Assembly (NCBI RefSeq): GCF_001885075.1
Contig: NZ_MODU01000004.1
Location: forward strand, 3,596,001 to 3,660,000
Reading direction: 5' to 3'
DNA from: Alteromonas sp. V450
Lineage (GTDB): Bacteria > Pseudomonadota > Gammaproteobacteria > Enterobacterales > Alteromonadaceae
Length of the DNA: 64,000 nt
A program made the position numbers and the translations under genes. Below, in pieces: positions 43,680 to 52,785 of the stretch. The notes under the pieces are model-generated. The model had not been told where the DNA came from and searched no databases. It saw nothing but the letters and a program-made list of their open reading frames with translations. Position 1 is the first letter of the stretch; each line of letters opens with the position of its first letter.

Positions 43680-44033
43680 CTGCACTCGTAAAGCCGAATA
43701 TCAGTGTAAGTGTCAATATTCTTTGTCTTGTAATTAGCAAGTTCGACACAAATGGCAGCGAAAACGCTTTTTTAATAAAAAACTTATGCATGTTCTTGCC
43801 TACTTTTCAAAATGGGTACTACGCTTTAGTCATAGGTACAGAGGCAGTCCGACATAACTTTGTTATCTAATTTTATCAACAAGACTATGTACCTGTTTGC
43901 AGGGGGAGGTCTGTCGTTTGGCGTTTACTCTTAATGTGCGAAACGCATTGTAATTAGCTAACAAATAACGAGCTTAAATAGGAATTAGCGTAGAAAGCTT
44001 TGAGCGGATACGTTTTTCCCGAGGAGAGTTTTT
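43680..44033. other. Intergenic region upstream of chemotaxis cluster A
   Basis: 354 bp with no gene. It contains a weak terminator-like hairpin, AGCG-AAAA-CGCT then TTTTT (43757-43773), and a structured element at 43832-43896 described separately. GAGGAGA (44021-44027) is the ribosome-binding site of the first receptor gene. No convincing sigma-28 or sigma-54 promoter was found. Confidence 0.5.
43832..43896 (+). promoter_or_regulatory. Nested inverted repeats in the leader of chemotaxis cluster A
   Basis: AGGTACA (43834-43840) pairs with TGTACCT (43888-43894), extendable by two pairs including a T-G; inside it AGTC pairs with GACT, and ATAAC-TTT-GTTAT forms an inner hairpin (43854-43866). 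It lies about 140 nt before the first receptor start. It could be an operator pair or a structured 5' leader. Confidence 0.4.
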
Positions 44034-45218
44034 TTGTCATTTAATAACTTACCTTCAATGCAGCAAGGGGCCATAAAAAACGTATTGGTGCTTTCAGCGG
44101 TGGGGATCGCTGTTTCATGGGGGCTATTCTTTTTTGCATCTGCACTTAGTGCGCTAGCGGTGTTAACCGGTGTGCTTGTGTTCAGTTTTTTTGTTTACGC
44201 AAAAACTATGAGCGAAGATGAACAGATTTATCCCGATAGCAAATTGCCCGAACAAAACGGGCCACCTGAAAGCGCAGATATCGAAAAAGCCAGTGAAGAA
44301 CTGTCTCTTTCTTTGGGTAAATGTGATAGCAACTTGTCTTCTATTAAATCTACGCAAGACGATGCAGTTGAAACCTTGTCACAAGCTTTTAGCAGTTTAA
44401 AGGCACTTGTGGCACAGCAAACACAATGTATTGATGCATTACTTAGCGTTGATGCTACGCAAACACAGTCCTACTCCGAACGCATGCGTACTTTTGCGCA
44501 AGAAACTGACGGAACGTTAACCCAATTTATCGGTTCAACCGAGCAAATGTCTTCGTCGACAAAACATCTAATGGAGCAAGTGCAGACTATTCAGCAGGCA
44601 ATGCCCACGGTTATAGATGCGCTTAGCGGTATAGATGACATTGCCGCGCAAACTAACTTATTGGCGCTAAACGCTGCAATTGAAGCTGCTAGAGCGGGCG
44701 AGGCTGGTCGGGGTTTTGCGGTTGTGGCCGATGAAGTGCGCGCGTTATCAACTCGCTCAACTCAGTTTAGTGACGTCATTAAAACTCAAGTCGAGAACAT
44801 TCGTAGTTTGGTAGACAAGCTTACCGACACAGCAGAATTTGTAGCCTCACAAGATATATCTCAAGTTGTTAATGCTAAATCACACATTAGTGAACAACTG
44901 GCCGAAATCATCAGAAAGGCAGAAGCAGATCTTGTCACTACAAAACAAATTGAAGATATAGGGGCACAGCTTGATGAGTCGATCAACGCGGCCATCAGAG
45001 GTATGCAATTTGGTGATATTAATGGCCAGCATATTCAGTATACCCAAGATATGATCACGTTCATTTTAGAGCAGTTGGCGACATTGAATGCTAACAATAT
45101 CGACAGTTTCGTCAGTGCATTAAACGAGTATCAAAAAGGGATTGCTGCCAAAGGTAAAAATGATCATAACCCAGTATCAGCAACGTCTATGGACGCTGGG
45201 GAAGTTGAATTGTTCTAA
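44034..45218 (+). CDS. Membrane chemoreceptor-like protein with CheZ-like motif (cluster A)
   Basis: Protein of 394 residues. Two adjacent transmembrane helices (about 13-31 and 35-56) with almost no loop, so there is no periplasmic sensor. A cytoplasmic coiled coil follows, with the chemoreceptor hairpin tip at about 200-238 ([18 protein letters not shown]). C-terminal to it lies Q-F-G-D-I-N-G-Q (325-332); D328 and Q332 have the D-x-x-x-Q spacing of the CheZ phosphatase motif. The last residues are [10 protein letters not shown]. The start is TTG with GAGGAGA six nt upstream. It stands directly before cheY; in Pseudomonas Che2 this place is held by a classical receptor. Confidence 0.85.
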   Translation: MSFNNLPSMQQGAIKNVLVLSAVGIAVSWGLFFFASALSALAVLTGVLVFSFFVYAKTMSEDEQIYPDSKLPEQNGPPESADIEKASEELSLSLGKCDSNLSSIKSTQDDAVETLSQAFSSLKALVAQQTQCIDALLSVDATQTQSYSERMRTFAQETDGTLTQFIGSTEQMSSSTKHLMEQVQTIQQAMPTVIDALSGIDDIAAQTNLLALNAAIEAARAGEAGRGFAVVADEVRALSTRSTQFSDVIKTQVENIRSLVDKLTDTAEFVASQDISQVVNAKSHISEQLAEIIRKAEADLVTTKQIEDIGAQLDESINAAIRGMQFGDINGQHIQYTQDMITFILEQLATLNANNIDSFVSALNEYQKGIAAKGKNDHNPVSATSMDAGEVELF

Positions 45219-45274
45219 GCTAAAAAGGAACAGGAAGCACCGTCAGTAACGACATAGTCTGGAGAAGTGAGCAT

Positions 45275-45640
45275 ATGAGCAAACACATTTTGGTTGTCGA
45301 CGATTCGGTGTCGATTCGTCAAATGGTAGAAATGACCCTCAAGGGAGCAGGCTACACCGTGACCACAGCCCAAGATGGGCAAGAAGCGCTCGATAAATGT
45401 AAAAGCCAGCAGTTTAACTTTGTACTAACCGATCAAAATATGCCTCGCATGGATGGGTTAACCTTAATTAAAAACTTGCGCAGCTTGGGAGCATATAGCA
45501 GGACCCCAGTTGTAATGCTTACCACCGAAGCTGGCGACGATATGAAAGCAAAGGGCAAAGCAGCAGGCGCCACTGGCTGGATGGTTAAACCTTTTGACCC
45601 AAACAAACTGCTTGATGTCACTAAGCGGGTTTTAGGTTAA
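45275..45640 (+). CDS. cheY: Chemotaxis response regulator CheY (cluster A)
   Basis: Single receiver domain of 121 residues. Acidic pair D9-D10, phosphoacceptor D53 in L-T-D-Q-N-M-P, T83 and K105 (V-K-P-F) are all present, so it can be phosphorylated by CheA. About 101 of 121 residues match the CheY of cluster B by eye. The output is either a flagellar switch or, as for some F7 systems, another target. Confidence 0.93.
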   Translation: MSKHILVVDDSVSIRQMVEMTLKGAGYTVTTAQDGQEALDKCKSQQFNFVLTDQNMPRMDGLTLIKNLRSLGAYSRTPVVMLTTEAGDDMKAKGKAAGATGWMVKPFDPNKLLDVTKRVLG

Positions 45641-45678
45641 GCACAACTTTTCATACTTTAAGTCTGGAAGGATTCAGA

Positions 45679-47853
45679 ATGAGCATCGATATTGAACAGT
45701 TCCATAGTGTATTTTTCGACGAGAGTGACGAGCATCTCGACGATATGGAACAGCTGTTGATGAATCTGGACGTAGAGTCCCCTGATCCTGAAGAGCTAAA
45801 TAGCATTTTTCGCGCCGCCCATTCGATTAAAGGTGGTAGCGGCATTTTCGGCTTTAATGCGTTAATGAATTTAACGCATGTGATGGAGAACTTGTTAGAT
45901 AAAGCCCGTAACAATGAACTCAATGTAACGGCTGAAATTGTTAACGTGCTTTTAGAGACCCTCGACGTTTTAAAAGACACCTTAAACGCCTACCGTGATG
46001 AAACTGAAATTCCACAAGAAAGCATCGATGAGCGCATAGATATACTTAACGGTGTGATTAACGGGCAACCCATAGATGCTGACTCAATTGGTAATAATGA
46101 GGCACCTGAAGTAAGCGCGAGCGCACAAAGCGAAAGTGAACAGGACGATAGTTTTGGTTTCTTTGACGACGAAATTACTCAGGCTAATGACACCTCTGAC
46201 GATGGCTTTGGCTTTTTTGATGATGAGCCTGGTTCCAGTCAACTTGTTGAGAATAAGCAAGACAACGACGATAGTTTTGGTTTTTTTGATGATGTAACTG
46301 AAACAGTCGACCAAAATCGCGGTGAAAAGCCTTTGTTATCACAGCAAAACGACGACGGCTTTGGGTTTTTCGATGAGGAAGAAACATCTAACAATAGCAC
46401 TGCCCCTCACGCAGTAAAATCTGAGGCAGCAAACGCCGAAAGCACTAAAAAAGAGGAAAGCCAAGGTTTTGGTTTTTTTGAAGACGTACCCTCAGCTAGC
46501 AACATTAATACTGCACTAGATAAGCCCAGCGATAGCAACGCGCAAAATGTAAGCGAACGACCAAATTCAACAACTGTAACTAACGATGGTCAGGCCACAA
46601 AGAATGGCGCTGTGCCTACGCCAGCTAAAACAGCAGCAAAGTCTTCTGCAAAGAAAAGCGCAGCCCGTGAATCGGCCTCGATACGTGTAGATACCACTAA
46701 AATCGATGCCATGGTTAACTTAGTGGGCGAACTGGTTATCACCCAATCCATGCTGTCTATGATTGGGCAAGACGTTGAAGGTCAAGTGGGTGAGCGGCTA
46801 CAGCTTGCTATTGATGAGCTACAGCGAAACACCCGGGAAATTCAAGAGTCGGTCATGTCTATGCGCATGCTGCCGCTAACCGCAACCTTTAATCGTTTCC
46901 CGCGTTTAGTCAGAGACTTAGCAGGCAAGTTGGGTAAGCAGGTAGAGCTGGTGCTTCAGGGCGGCAGCACAGAAATTGATAAAAGTTTAATTGAAAAGAT
47001 TGTCGACCCCCTTACCCATCTCGTGCGCAATAGTATTGACCACGGTATAGAAATGCCCGACAAACGCGTCGCTGCTGGCAAGCCAGAGAAAGGCACGGTT
47101 ATTCTAAGTGCCGAACAAAAAGGCGGTAGCATTATTATCAGCATTATCGATGATGGCGGCGGTCTTCATCGCGACAAGATTCTTGCTAAAGCGCGAAGTA
47201 ATGGGCTTGCCGTATCTGATGATATGCCTGACTCAGAAGTGTGGCAGCTTATATTTCAACCTGGATTTTCAACAGCCGAAGCCATTACCGATGTCTCGGG
47301 AAGAGGGGTAGGTATGGATGTGGTGCGCCGCAATATCGAGTCTATTGGTGGACGTATCGATATTGAATCGAGCGCTGGTGAAGGCTCAGCTTTCTTCATT
47401 CACTTACCCCTTACGCTAGCTATTGTCGATGGCATGTGTGTGTCGGTGGGTAAGCAAATCTTCGTGATCCCACTTTTAAACATTATTGAATCCTTCCAGC
47501 CAACTAAGCAACAGCTGAAAACCTTGGGCAACGACACTGTACTTTATATTCGAGATCAATACTGGCCTTTGGTCCCTCTTTACGACTTCATGGAAGTGGA
47601 AGGCGCTGCACTTTCTCCCACTGAAGGCATTGTGGTGTTACTTGAAAGCAGTAAAAAACGCTTTGGTGTTTTGGTTGATGCGCTTGTTGGTCAGCAGCAG
47701 GTCGTCATTAAAAGTCTAGAGGAACACTACCGCAAAGTGGCTGGAATAGCGGGGGCAACCATTATGGGTGACGGTAAAGTCGCACTAATTATCGATGCAG
47801 ACTCCATTGCTACAACTTATACCTCCAGTCAAATAGAGGAGTTACTTTCATGA
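45679..47853 (+). CDS. cheA: Chemotaxis histidine kinase CheA (cluster A), with FGFF motif array
   Basis: Histidine kinase of 724 residues. The HPt domain (P1, about 1-105) has the phosphorylated His48 in A-A-H-S-I-K-G. A linker of about 210 residues holds five F-G-F-F motifs followed by acidic residues (159-162, 177-180, 200-203, 228-231, 264-267) where other CheA proteins have the P2 domain. P3 dimerisation follows from about 330, P4 ATPase has N-S-I-D-H-G-I-E and G-R-G-V-G-M-D-V-V, and P5 is CheW-like. The stop overlaps cheW by 4 nt. Confidence 0.95.
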   Translation: MSIDIEQFHSVFFDESDEHLDDMEQLLMNLDVESPDPEELNSIFRAAHSIKGGSGIFGFNALMNLTHVMENLLDKARNNELNVTAEIVNVLLETLDVLKDTLNAYRDETEIPQESIDERIDILNGVINGQPIDADSIGNNEAPEVSASAQSESEQDDSFGFFDDEITQANDTSDDGFGFFDDEPGSSQLVENKQDNDDSFGFFDDVTETVDQNRGEKPLLSQQNDDGFGFFDEEETSNNSTAPHAVKSEAANAESTKKEESQGFGFFEDVPSASNINTALDKPSDSNAQNVSERPNSTTVTNDGQATKNGAVPTPAKTAAKSSAKKSAARESASIRVDTTKIDAMVNLVGELVITQSMLSMIGQDVEGQVGERLQLAIDELQRNTREIQESVMSMRMLPLTATFNRFPRLVRDLAGKLGKQVELVLQGGSTEIDKSLIEKIVDPLTHLVRNSIDHGIEMPDKRVAAGKPEKGTVILSAEQKGGSIIISIIDDGGGLHRDKILAKARSNGLAVSDDMPDSEVWQLIFQPGFSTAEAITDVSGRGVGMDVVRRNIESIGGRIDIESSAGEGSAFFIHLPLTLAIVDGMCVSVGKQIFVIPLLNIIESFQPTKQQLKTLGNDTVLYIRDQYWPLVPLYDFMEVEGAALSPTEGIVVLLESSKKRFGVLVDALVGQQQVVIKSLEEHYRKVAGIAGATIMGDGKVALIIDADSIATTYTSSQIEELLS
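46153..46479 (+). repeat. FGFF[D/E] motif array in CheA of cluster A
   Basis: Five copies of a short motif, (S/G)-F-G-F-F-(D/E), spaced 18-36 residues apart in an acidic disordered linker. Confidence 0.9.
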
Positions 47854-48353
47854 GTGAAACTGCCTTGCATCAAGCGGTTACTGGCGGACAAGACAAAGAA
47901 TACTTGAGTTTTGTGCTTGGCGATGAGCATTACGCTTTGGACATCACCACAGTAAAGGAAATTAGAGGGTACGAACAAGTTACCAAAATTGCGAATGCGC
48001 CAGCCTTCATAAAAGGCGTGATTAATTTGCGTGGTGACATCGTTCCTATCGTGGACTTGCGTATTAAGTTTAACGTAGGTGAGGCCACATATAACGACTT
48101 CACAATAGTGATAATGCTGAACATTCAAGAGCGTATTGTTGGCATCGTGGTAGATGGTGTATCCGATGTTATTCGCTTGTCTGAAGACCAAGTACTTCCG
48201 CCACCAGAGTTTGGCGTAGCTTTTGACAGCAGGTATCTACACGGCTTAGCTGATGTAGATGAAAACATGGTCATTCTGGTGAACATAGAAAGTTTAATTA
48301 CCAGCGAAGAGCTGGGTTTAGTCGCACCTGAAAGCGTAAAAGACGACGCGTAG
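47850..48353 (+). CDS. cheW: Chemotaxis adaptor CheW (cluster A)
   Basis: Adaptor of 167 residues linking CheA to receptors: two SH3-like subdomains, with the receptor-binding E-I-R-G-Y and [13 protein letters not shown] motifs near 37 and 59. About 138 of 167 residues match CheW of cluster B by eye. The first ATG overlaps the cheA stop (ATGA), which suggests a fixed ratio of the two proteins. Confidence 0.95.
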   Translation: MSETALHQAVTGGQDKEYLSFVLGDEHYALDITTVKEIRGYEQVTKIANAPAFIKGVINLRGDIVPIVDLRIKFNVGEATYNDFTIVIMLNIQERIVGIVVDGVSDVIRLSEDQVLPPPEFGVAFDSRYLHGLADVDENMVILVNIESLITSEELGLVAPESVKDDA

Positions 48354-48404
48354 TTACAAGGTCCTTCACTAAACACAAACACCTGACATTGGGAACTATT
48401 AGTT

Positions 48405-51308
48405 ATGGGCGTATTTAATTTTCTTAACGGCGAAGAGTTAAAAATAGCGAAGCACGACGCGCTATTGAAGTCGAATATTCTAAAGGCCAGTGCCTCAAAC
48501 TTGTTGGTTATCGACAAGTCGGGGGTTATTCACTTTCACACTCCCGCATTCCTGCGTATGGCAAAAGCCTACCCCAAAGACTTTTCTGTCAACGAGGGCG
48601 AATCTACACTAGTTGGCAAGCACATAGATGACATCGCTATTGGTTCTAATACGTCAGAAAATCCGTCTTATTTGCTCACACATGCTAGAGGGGATGACAA
48701 GCTGCTTGTTGTCCTTGCTGACCATAGTTTTTGTGTAAGTTCAGCTGCAACTACAATAGACGAGAACGGTACTCAGCTTTTCGTCACACAGTGGCAGGAC
48801 AATACTGAAAACAGACGTAATAAAGGTATGGTCGATGCCATTATGCGAAGCCAAGCGGTGATATCGTTTACTACAGACGGCGAAATTTTGTCTGCTAACG
48901 GTAACTTTTTATCCGCAATGGGTTATAGCGAAAGCGAGGTGGTGGGAAAGCACCATCGTATTTTCGTTGACAGTGATTACGCACTAAGCGACGAGTATAG
49001 AGTGTTTTGGCAGAAGCTAAAAAGCGGTGACGTTCATAGCGGTGAGTTTTGTAGAATAAACAAGCAAGGCGAAGAAGTGTGGATCCAAGCAACCTATAAT
49101 CCCGTGTTTGATGAAAAGGGTGAGGTAGATTACATCATCAAGTTTGCCTCTGATATTACGGCGCAAAAACAAAAAAATGCGGATTACGAAGGGCAAATCA
49201 CAGCCATTAATAAATCACAGGCCGTTATCGAGTTTGATCTTGAGGGGAACATTTTAAATGCCAATGAAAATTTCCTCGCCGCAATGGGTTATAGCCTGTT
49301 AGAAATTAAAGGGCAGCATCACAGTATGTTTGTCGACCCAAGCCATAAATTAAGCGCTGAATATGCCGCTTTTTGGCAAAGCTTAAAAGCCGGAGAGCAC
49401 AGCGAAGGAGAATACAAACGCATTGCAAAGGGCGGCAAAGAAATATGGATACGCGCATCTTACAATCCCATCTTTGATAGTACCGGTAAGCCATTTAAAG
49501 TGGTTAAGTTTGCTACCGATGTAACCCAAGACAAATTAAAAAATGCGTATTTTGAAGGGCAAATTAACGCTATCAGTAAATCGCAGGCGGTCATTGAGTT
49601 TGATGTAGATGGCAACATCATTACCGCAAACGATAATTTCCTTAACACTATGGGTTACCGCCTAGACGAAATTAAAGGTAAACATCATCAACTATTTGTA
49701 GATGAAGAAACCCGGCAGTCAGAGTCGTACCAGCGTTTTTGGTCTGAACTTAAGGCAGGTAAGTTCTTTTCAGGAGAATTTAAGCGCATAAGCAAGTCAG
49801 GTAAAAGTGTTTGGATCCAAGCCTCTTATAACCCTATAGAAGACATGAATGGCAACCCGTTCAGAGTAGTTAAATACGCAACCAACATCACTGAAGACAA
49901 GTTGAAAAACGCTTATTTTGAGGGCCAGTTGAACGCCATTAGTAAGTCTCAGGCGGTTATTGAATTTGATCTTGAAGGCGTTATTTTAAACGCGAACAGT
50001 AATTTCTTAGCGGCGATGGGGTACACCCTTGATGAAGTAAAAGGAAAGCACCACAGTATTTTTGTAGATCCTGCTTTTAAAAACAGTCCAGAATACGCGG
50101 CATTCTGGGAGCAGCTGCGCCAAGGCGTTTATGCAAGCGGTGAATATAAGCGTTTCAATAAATCAGGAAAACCAGTTTATATCCAAGCCTCTTACAACCC
50201 AATTTTAGACCAAAACGGCAAGCCGTTTAGAGTAGTGAAGTACGCCACAGATGTAACAGGAAGAACGTTAGCTGTTGAAAGCATTAAGTCTATTATGGCT
50301 AGCCTTACAGACGGTGATTTGCTGAAAACAATAGAGGAGCCATTAGAAGGCGACTTTAAGGTGCTTGGCGAATCTATTAATCACTTTATTGGTGAACTGC
50401 GCGACACCATAGTGAAAATTCACACCGCTGTGGAAACCATCGATACGGCTTCAAATGAAATCGCCACTGGCAACGCTGATTTGTCTAGTCGTACCGAGCA
50501 GCAAGCGTCTAGCTTAGAAGAAACAGCCTCTGCCATGGAAGAGTTGACGGGCACAGTGAAGCTAAATGCAGAGAATGCCGATCAAGCAAAAGGCTTGGCC
50601 AGCCAGGCATCAGAAGTAGCATCAGAGGGCGGCAAGGTTATTGAACAAGTGGTGCATACCATGGGTGAAATCAACGACTCTGCTCAGCGCATATCAGATA
50701 TCATTGGTGTTATCGACGGCATTGCTTTTCAAACCAATATTCTTGCGCTAAACGCAGCGGTTGAAGCAGCAAGAGCGGGCGAGCAAGGTCGTGGGTTTGC
50801 CGTCGTTGCTTCTGAAGTCAGAACGTTGGCACAGCGCTCTGCCGAAGCGGCAAAAGACATTAAGGCGCTAATCTCTGCGTCGGTTGATAAAATTGGCGAT
50901 GGCAATGTATTGGTGAATAAGTCTGGCGAAACCATGGCTAATATCGTCACTGCAATTAAACGTGTTAACGACATTATGTCTGAAATTGCTGCGGCATCAT
51001 CTGAGCAAGCCACCGGAATACAGGAAGTGAGTAATGCGGTAGTTCAAATGGACGAAATGACCCAGCAAAATGCTGCATTAGTTGAGCAGGCAGCGGCGGC
51101 TGCCGACAGCATGAGACAGCAGTCAGGCGAACTTGCGCAGCGGGTATCGGTTTTCAAAGTAGGAAATAATCGAAAGGCCGAGCAGGCCTCTGAGGTACGC
51201 TCTTTAAACGGCAGTCATGCAGTACCCAAAGAGCGCGAAGTGCCAAAGCAGCGAATTAAAGCGCTTAATCCAGCCGCACCGGATGCGTCGGACTGGGAGG
51301 CATTTTAG
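48405..51308 (+). CDS. Soluble PAS-array chemoreceptor (cluster A; BdlA/Aer2-like)
   Basis: Cytoplasmic chemoreceptor of 967 residues with no membrane segment. A degenerate N-terminal PAS region (about 25-135) is followed by four PAS units of 122 residues each (about 141-628), each with G-x-H-H near its middle and W-I-Q/R-A-S/T-Y-N-P near its end, one HAMP-like segment (about 635-690) and a full receptor hairpin (36-heptad style). The C-terminus D-W-E-A-F is like the N-W-E-T-F docking pentapeptide for CheR. The place matches Aer2/McpB in Pseudomonas Che2, suggesting an oxygen, redox or small-molecule sensor; the ligand is unknown. Confidence 0.9.
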   Translation: MGVFNFLNGEELKIAKHDALLKSNILKASASNLLVIDKSGVIHFHTPAFLRMAKAYPKDFSVNEGESTLVGKHIDDIAIGSNTSENPSYLLTHARGDDKLLVVLADHSFCVSSAATTIDENGTQLFVTQWQDNTENRRNKGMVDAIMRSQAVISFTTDGEILSANGNFLSAMGYSESEVVGKHHRIFVDSDYALSDEYRVFWQKLKSGDVHSGEFCRINKQGEEVWIQATYNPVFDEKGEVDYIIKFASDITAQKQKNADYEGQITAINKSQAVIEFDLEGNILNANENFLAAMGYSLLEIKGQHHSMFVDPSHKLSAEYAAFWQSLKAGEHSEGEYKRIAKGGKEIWIRASYNPIFDSTGKPFKVVKFATDVTQDKLKNAYFEGQINAISKSQAVIEFDVDGNIITANDNFLNTMGYRLDEIKGKHHQLFVDEETRQSESYQRFWSELKAGKFFSGEFKRISKSGKSVWIQASYNPIEDMNGNPFRVVKYATNITEDKLKNAYFEGQLNAISKSQAVIEFDLEGVILNANSNFLAAMGYTLDEVKGKHHSIFVDPAFKNSPEYAAFWEQLRQGVYASGEYKRFNKSGKPVYIQASYNPILDQNGKPFRVVKYATDVTGRTLAVESIKSIMASLTDGDLLKTIEEPLEGDFKVLGESINHFIGELRDTIVKIHTAVETIDTASNEIATGNADLSSRTEQQASSLEETASAMEELTGTVKLNAENADQAKGLASQASEVASEGGKVIEQVVHTMGEINDSAQRISDIIGVIDGIAFQTNILALNAAVEAARAGEQGRGFAVVASEVRTLAQRSAEAAKDIKALISASVDKIGDGNVLVNKSGETMANIVTAIKRVNDIMSEIAAASSEQATGIQEVSNAVVQMDEMTQQNAALVEQAAAAADSMRQQSGELAQRVSVFKVGNNRKAEQASEVRSLNGSHAVPKEREVPKQRIKALNPAAPDASDWEAF
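48825..50288 (+). repeat. Four PAS units, exact 366-nt period (cluster A)
   Basis: Units start at 48825, 49191, 49557 and 49923. Spacing is exactly 366 nt, without indels between copies. Confidence 0.9.
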
Positions 51309-51311
51309 TGT

Positions 51312-52142
51312 ATGTCAGCAATACACAGCACGGAAGCGCAAAGGGAATTTCCATATAGCCGAAGAGACTTTGAACGGGTTAAAAGCCTGCTATTTAAACA
51401 AGCTGGCATTAATTTAGCCGACTCTAAAGATGCAATGGTCTATAGCCGCTTAGCTAGGCGGCTACGCACGCTCAATATTCACAGTTTTAAAGAGTACCTG
51501 GCGTATGTAGAAAGCTGTAAAGATGAAATGGAACACTTCATTAATGCGCTCACTACCAACCTCACGGCATTTTTTAGAGAGCCCCATCATTTTGAAGCAT
51601 TAGCTAATTACCTTCGAAGTCGCCCTCAAACGAAGCGAATTTGGTGTGCGGCAAGCAGCACGGGTGAAGAACCATACAGTATTGCAATGACGGTTGCGTC
51701 TGTGTATGGCACCTTTACGCCAAACATTCAAATACTCGCCACAGATATCGACAGTAAAGTATTGCAGAAAGCTCGCCAAGGTATTTATGCCCAAAACAGC
51801 ATCAGCCAGCTTTCCCACGATTATAAAACCCAGTTCTTCTACAAAGGTAAAGGCACACAAGCCGGAAGGGTCAGGGTGGTGGATGAGTTAAGAAAAATGG
51901 TGCAGTTCGAATCACTAAATTTGATGTCGCCAAACTGGTTTGTAAATGCACCAATAGATGTGATTTTTTGCCGAAACGTCATGATTTACTTCGACCGGCC
52001 CACTCAGCGTAAAATATTAGCACGAATGGTGAAATTGATGAGTGCTGACGGCATGTATGTCGCAGGGCATTCCGAAAACTTCACCATGTACCCTGAACTT
52101 GTCGCTCCTATGGGGAAAACAATTTACCGACCGGTTGTTTAG
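51312..52142 (+). CDS. cheR: Chemoreceptor methyltransferase CheR (cluster A)
   Basis: SAM-dependent glutamate methyltransferase of 276 residues, used in sensory adaptation. N-terminal helical domain (about 15-80), then the Rossmann domain with S-T-G-E-E-P-Y-S-I-A near 119 and I-F-C-R-N-V-M-I-Y-F near 222; the inserted beta-subdomain, which binds receptor pentapeptides, lies near 175-195. It starts 3 nt after a receptor ending in D-W-E-A-F, which supports docking of CheR on that receptor. Confidence 0.95.
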   Translation: MSAIHSTEAQREFPYSRRDFERVKSLLFKQAGINLADSKDAMVYSRLARRLRTLNIHSFKEYLAYVESCKDEMEHFINALTTNLTAFFREPHHFEALANYLRSRPQTKRIWCAASSTGEEPYSIAMTVASVYGTFTPNIQILATDIDSKVLQKARQGIYAQNSISQLSHDYKTQFFYKGKGTQAGRVRVVDELRKMVQFESLNLMSPNWFVNAPIDVIFCRNVMIYFDRPTQRKILARMVKLMSADGMYVAGHSENFTMYPELVAPMGKTIYRPVV

Positions 52143-52155
52143 AGGGATAAGCAGT

Positions 52156-52785
52156 ATGAGTCAGGATGAAAACCCCATACGATATTTTGATAACCGGCTC
52201 CAGAAAGAAGCGGTTAAGATTCTGCCAGGGCAGTACTATGCGACGGCCTCAGACAAAGCACTCGTGACCATTCTCGGTTCTTGCGTAGCAGCATGTATTT
52301 TCGATAAAGAAAAGAAAATTGGCGGTATGAATCACTTTATGTTGCCCGACCTTAATTTGACTACCAATCTCGACACCTGCTTAGCTACAAAATATGGCGT
52401 GCACGCTATGAATATGCTTATAGATCAGCTTGTTCACTTGGGAGCTCGTCGTAATAAATTGGTAGCCAAAGCGTTCGGTGGTGGAAAGGTGTTACCTGGG
52501 TTTGTGCAGCAAGACATCGGGCGAGTCAACGCCGAGTTCGTTCTAGACTATTTAGATAATGCCAACATCCCACTCATAAGCAGCGACTTAATGTCTACCT
52601 ATGCACGCAAAATTTATTATTTTCCCGCCGACGGCAATGTTTATATGAAGCGAATTCGAGAGTTCCATAATGCCACGCTCTATGAACGTGAGTCTGCGCA
52701 TCGCGTACTACTCTCTGAGCAAGCCAAAGCCGGTGTCATTTCATTTTCGGAACAGTCACATGCCTATAAAAGTTCTCGTGGTTGA
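52156..52785 (+). CDS. cheD: Chemoreceptor glutamine deamidase CheD
   Basis: Receptor glutamine deamidase of 209 residues. Catalytic C43 (L-G-S-C-V-A-A-C-I) and H60 (G-G-M-N-H-F-M-L-P) are present. The frame is open further upstream, inside cheR, but ATG 52156 has AGAGGGA nine nt before it and gives the family length. It overlaps cheB by 26 nt. In F7 systems CheD sits between cheR and cheB, as here. Confidence 0.94.
   Translation: MSQDENPIRYFDNRLQKEAVKILPGQYYATASDKALVTILGSCVAACIFDKEKKIGGMNHFMLPDLNLTTNLDTCLATKYGVHAMNMLIDQLVHLGARRNKLVAKAFGGGKVLPGFVQQDIGRVNAEFVLDYLDNANIPLISSDLMSTYARKIYYFPADGNVYMKRIREFHNATLYERESAHRVLLSEQAKAGVISFSEQSHAYKSSRG

Noticed and set aside
43860..43920. c-di-GMP riboswitch upstream of the chemotaxis cluster
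   Set aside because: The conserved bases of the known c-di-GMP riboswitch classes were not found; only generic inverted repeats are visible.
43970..44012. Sigma-28 flagellar-type promoter for cluster A
   Set aside because: TAAA is present but the distance to a GCGGATA-like element is about 25 nt, too long for that promoter class.
52042..52155. Longer cheD beginning inside cheR
   Set aside because: The extra 38 residues are an out-of-frame reading of cheR; ATG 52156 has a good ribosome-binding site and gives the family length.
52670..52759. Longer cheB beginning inside cheD
   Set aside because: The receiver domain starts at M-P-I-K-V-L-V-V-D-D; the upstream residues are a shadow of cheD.
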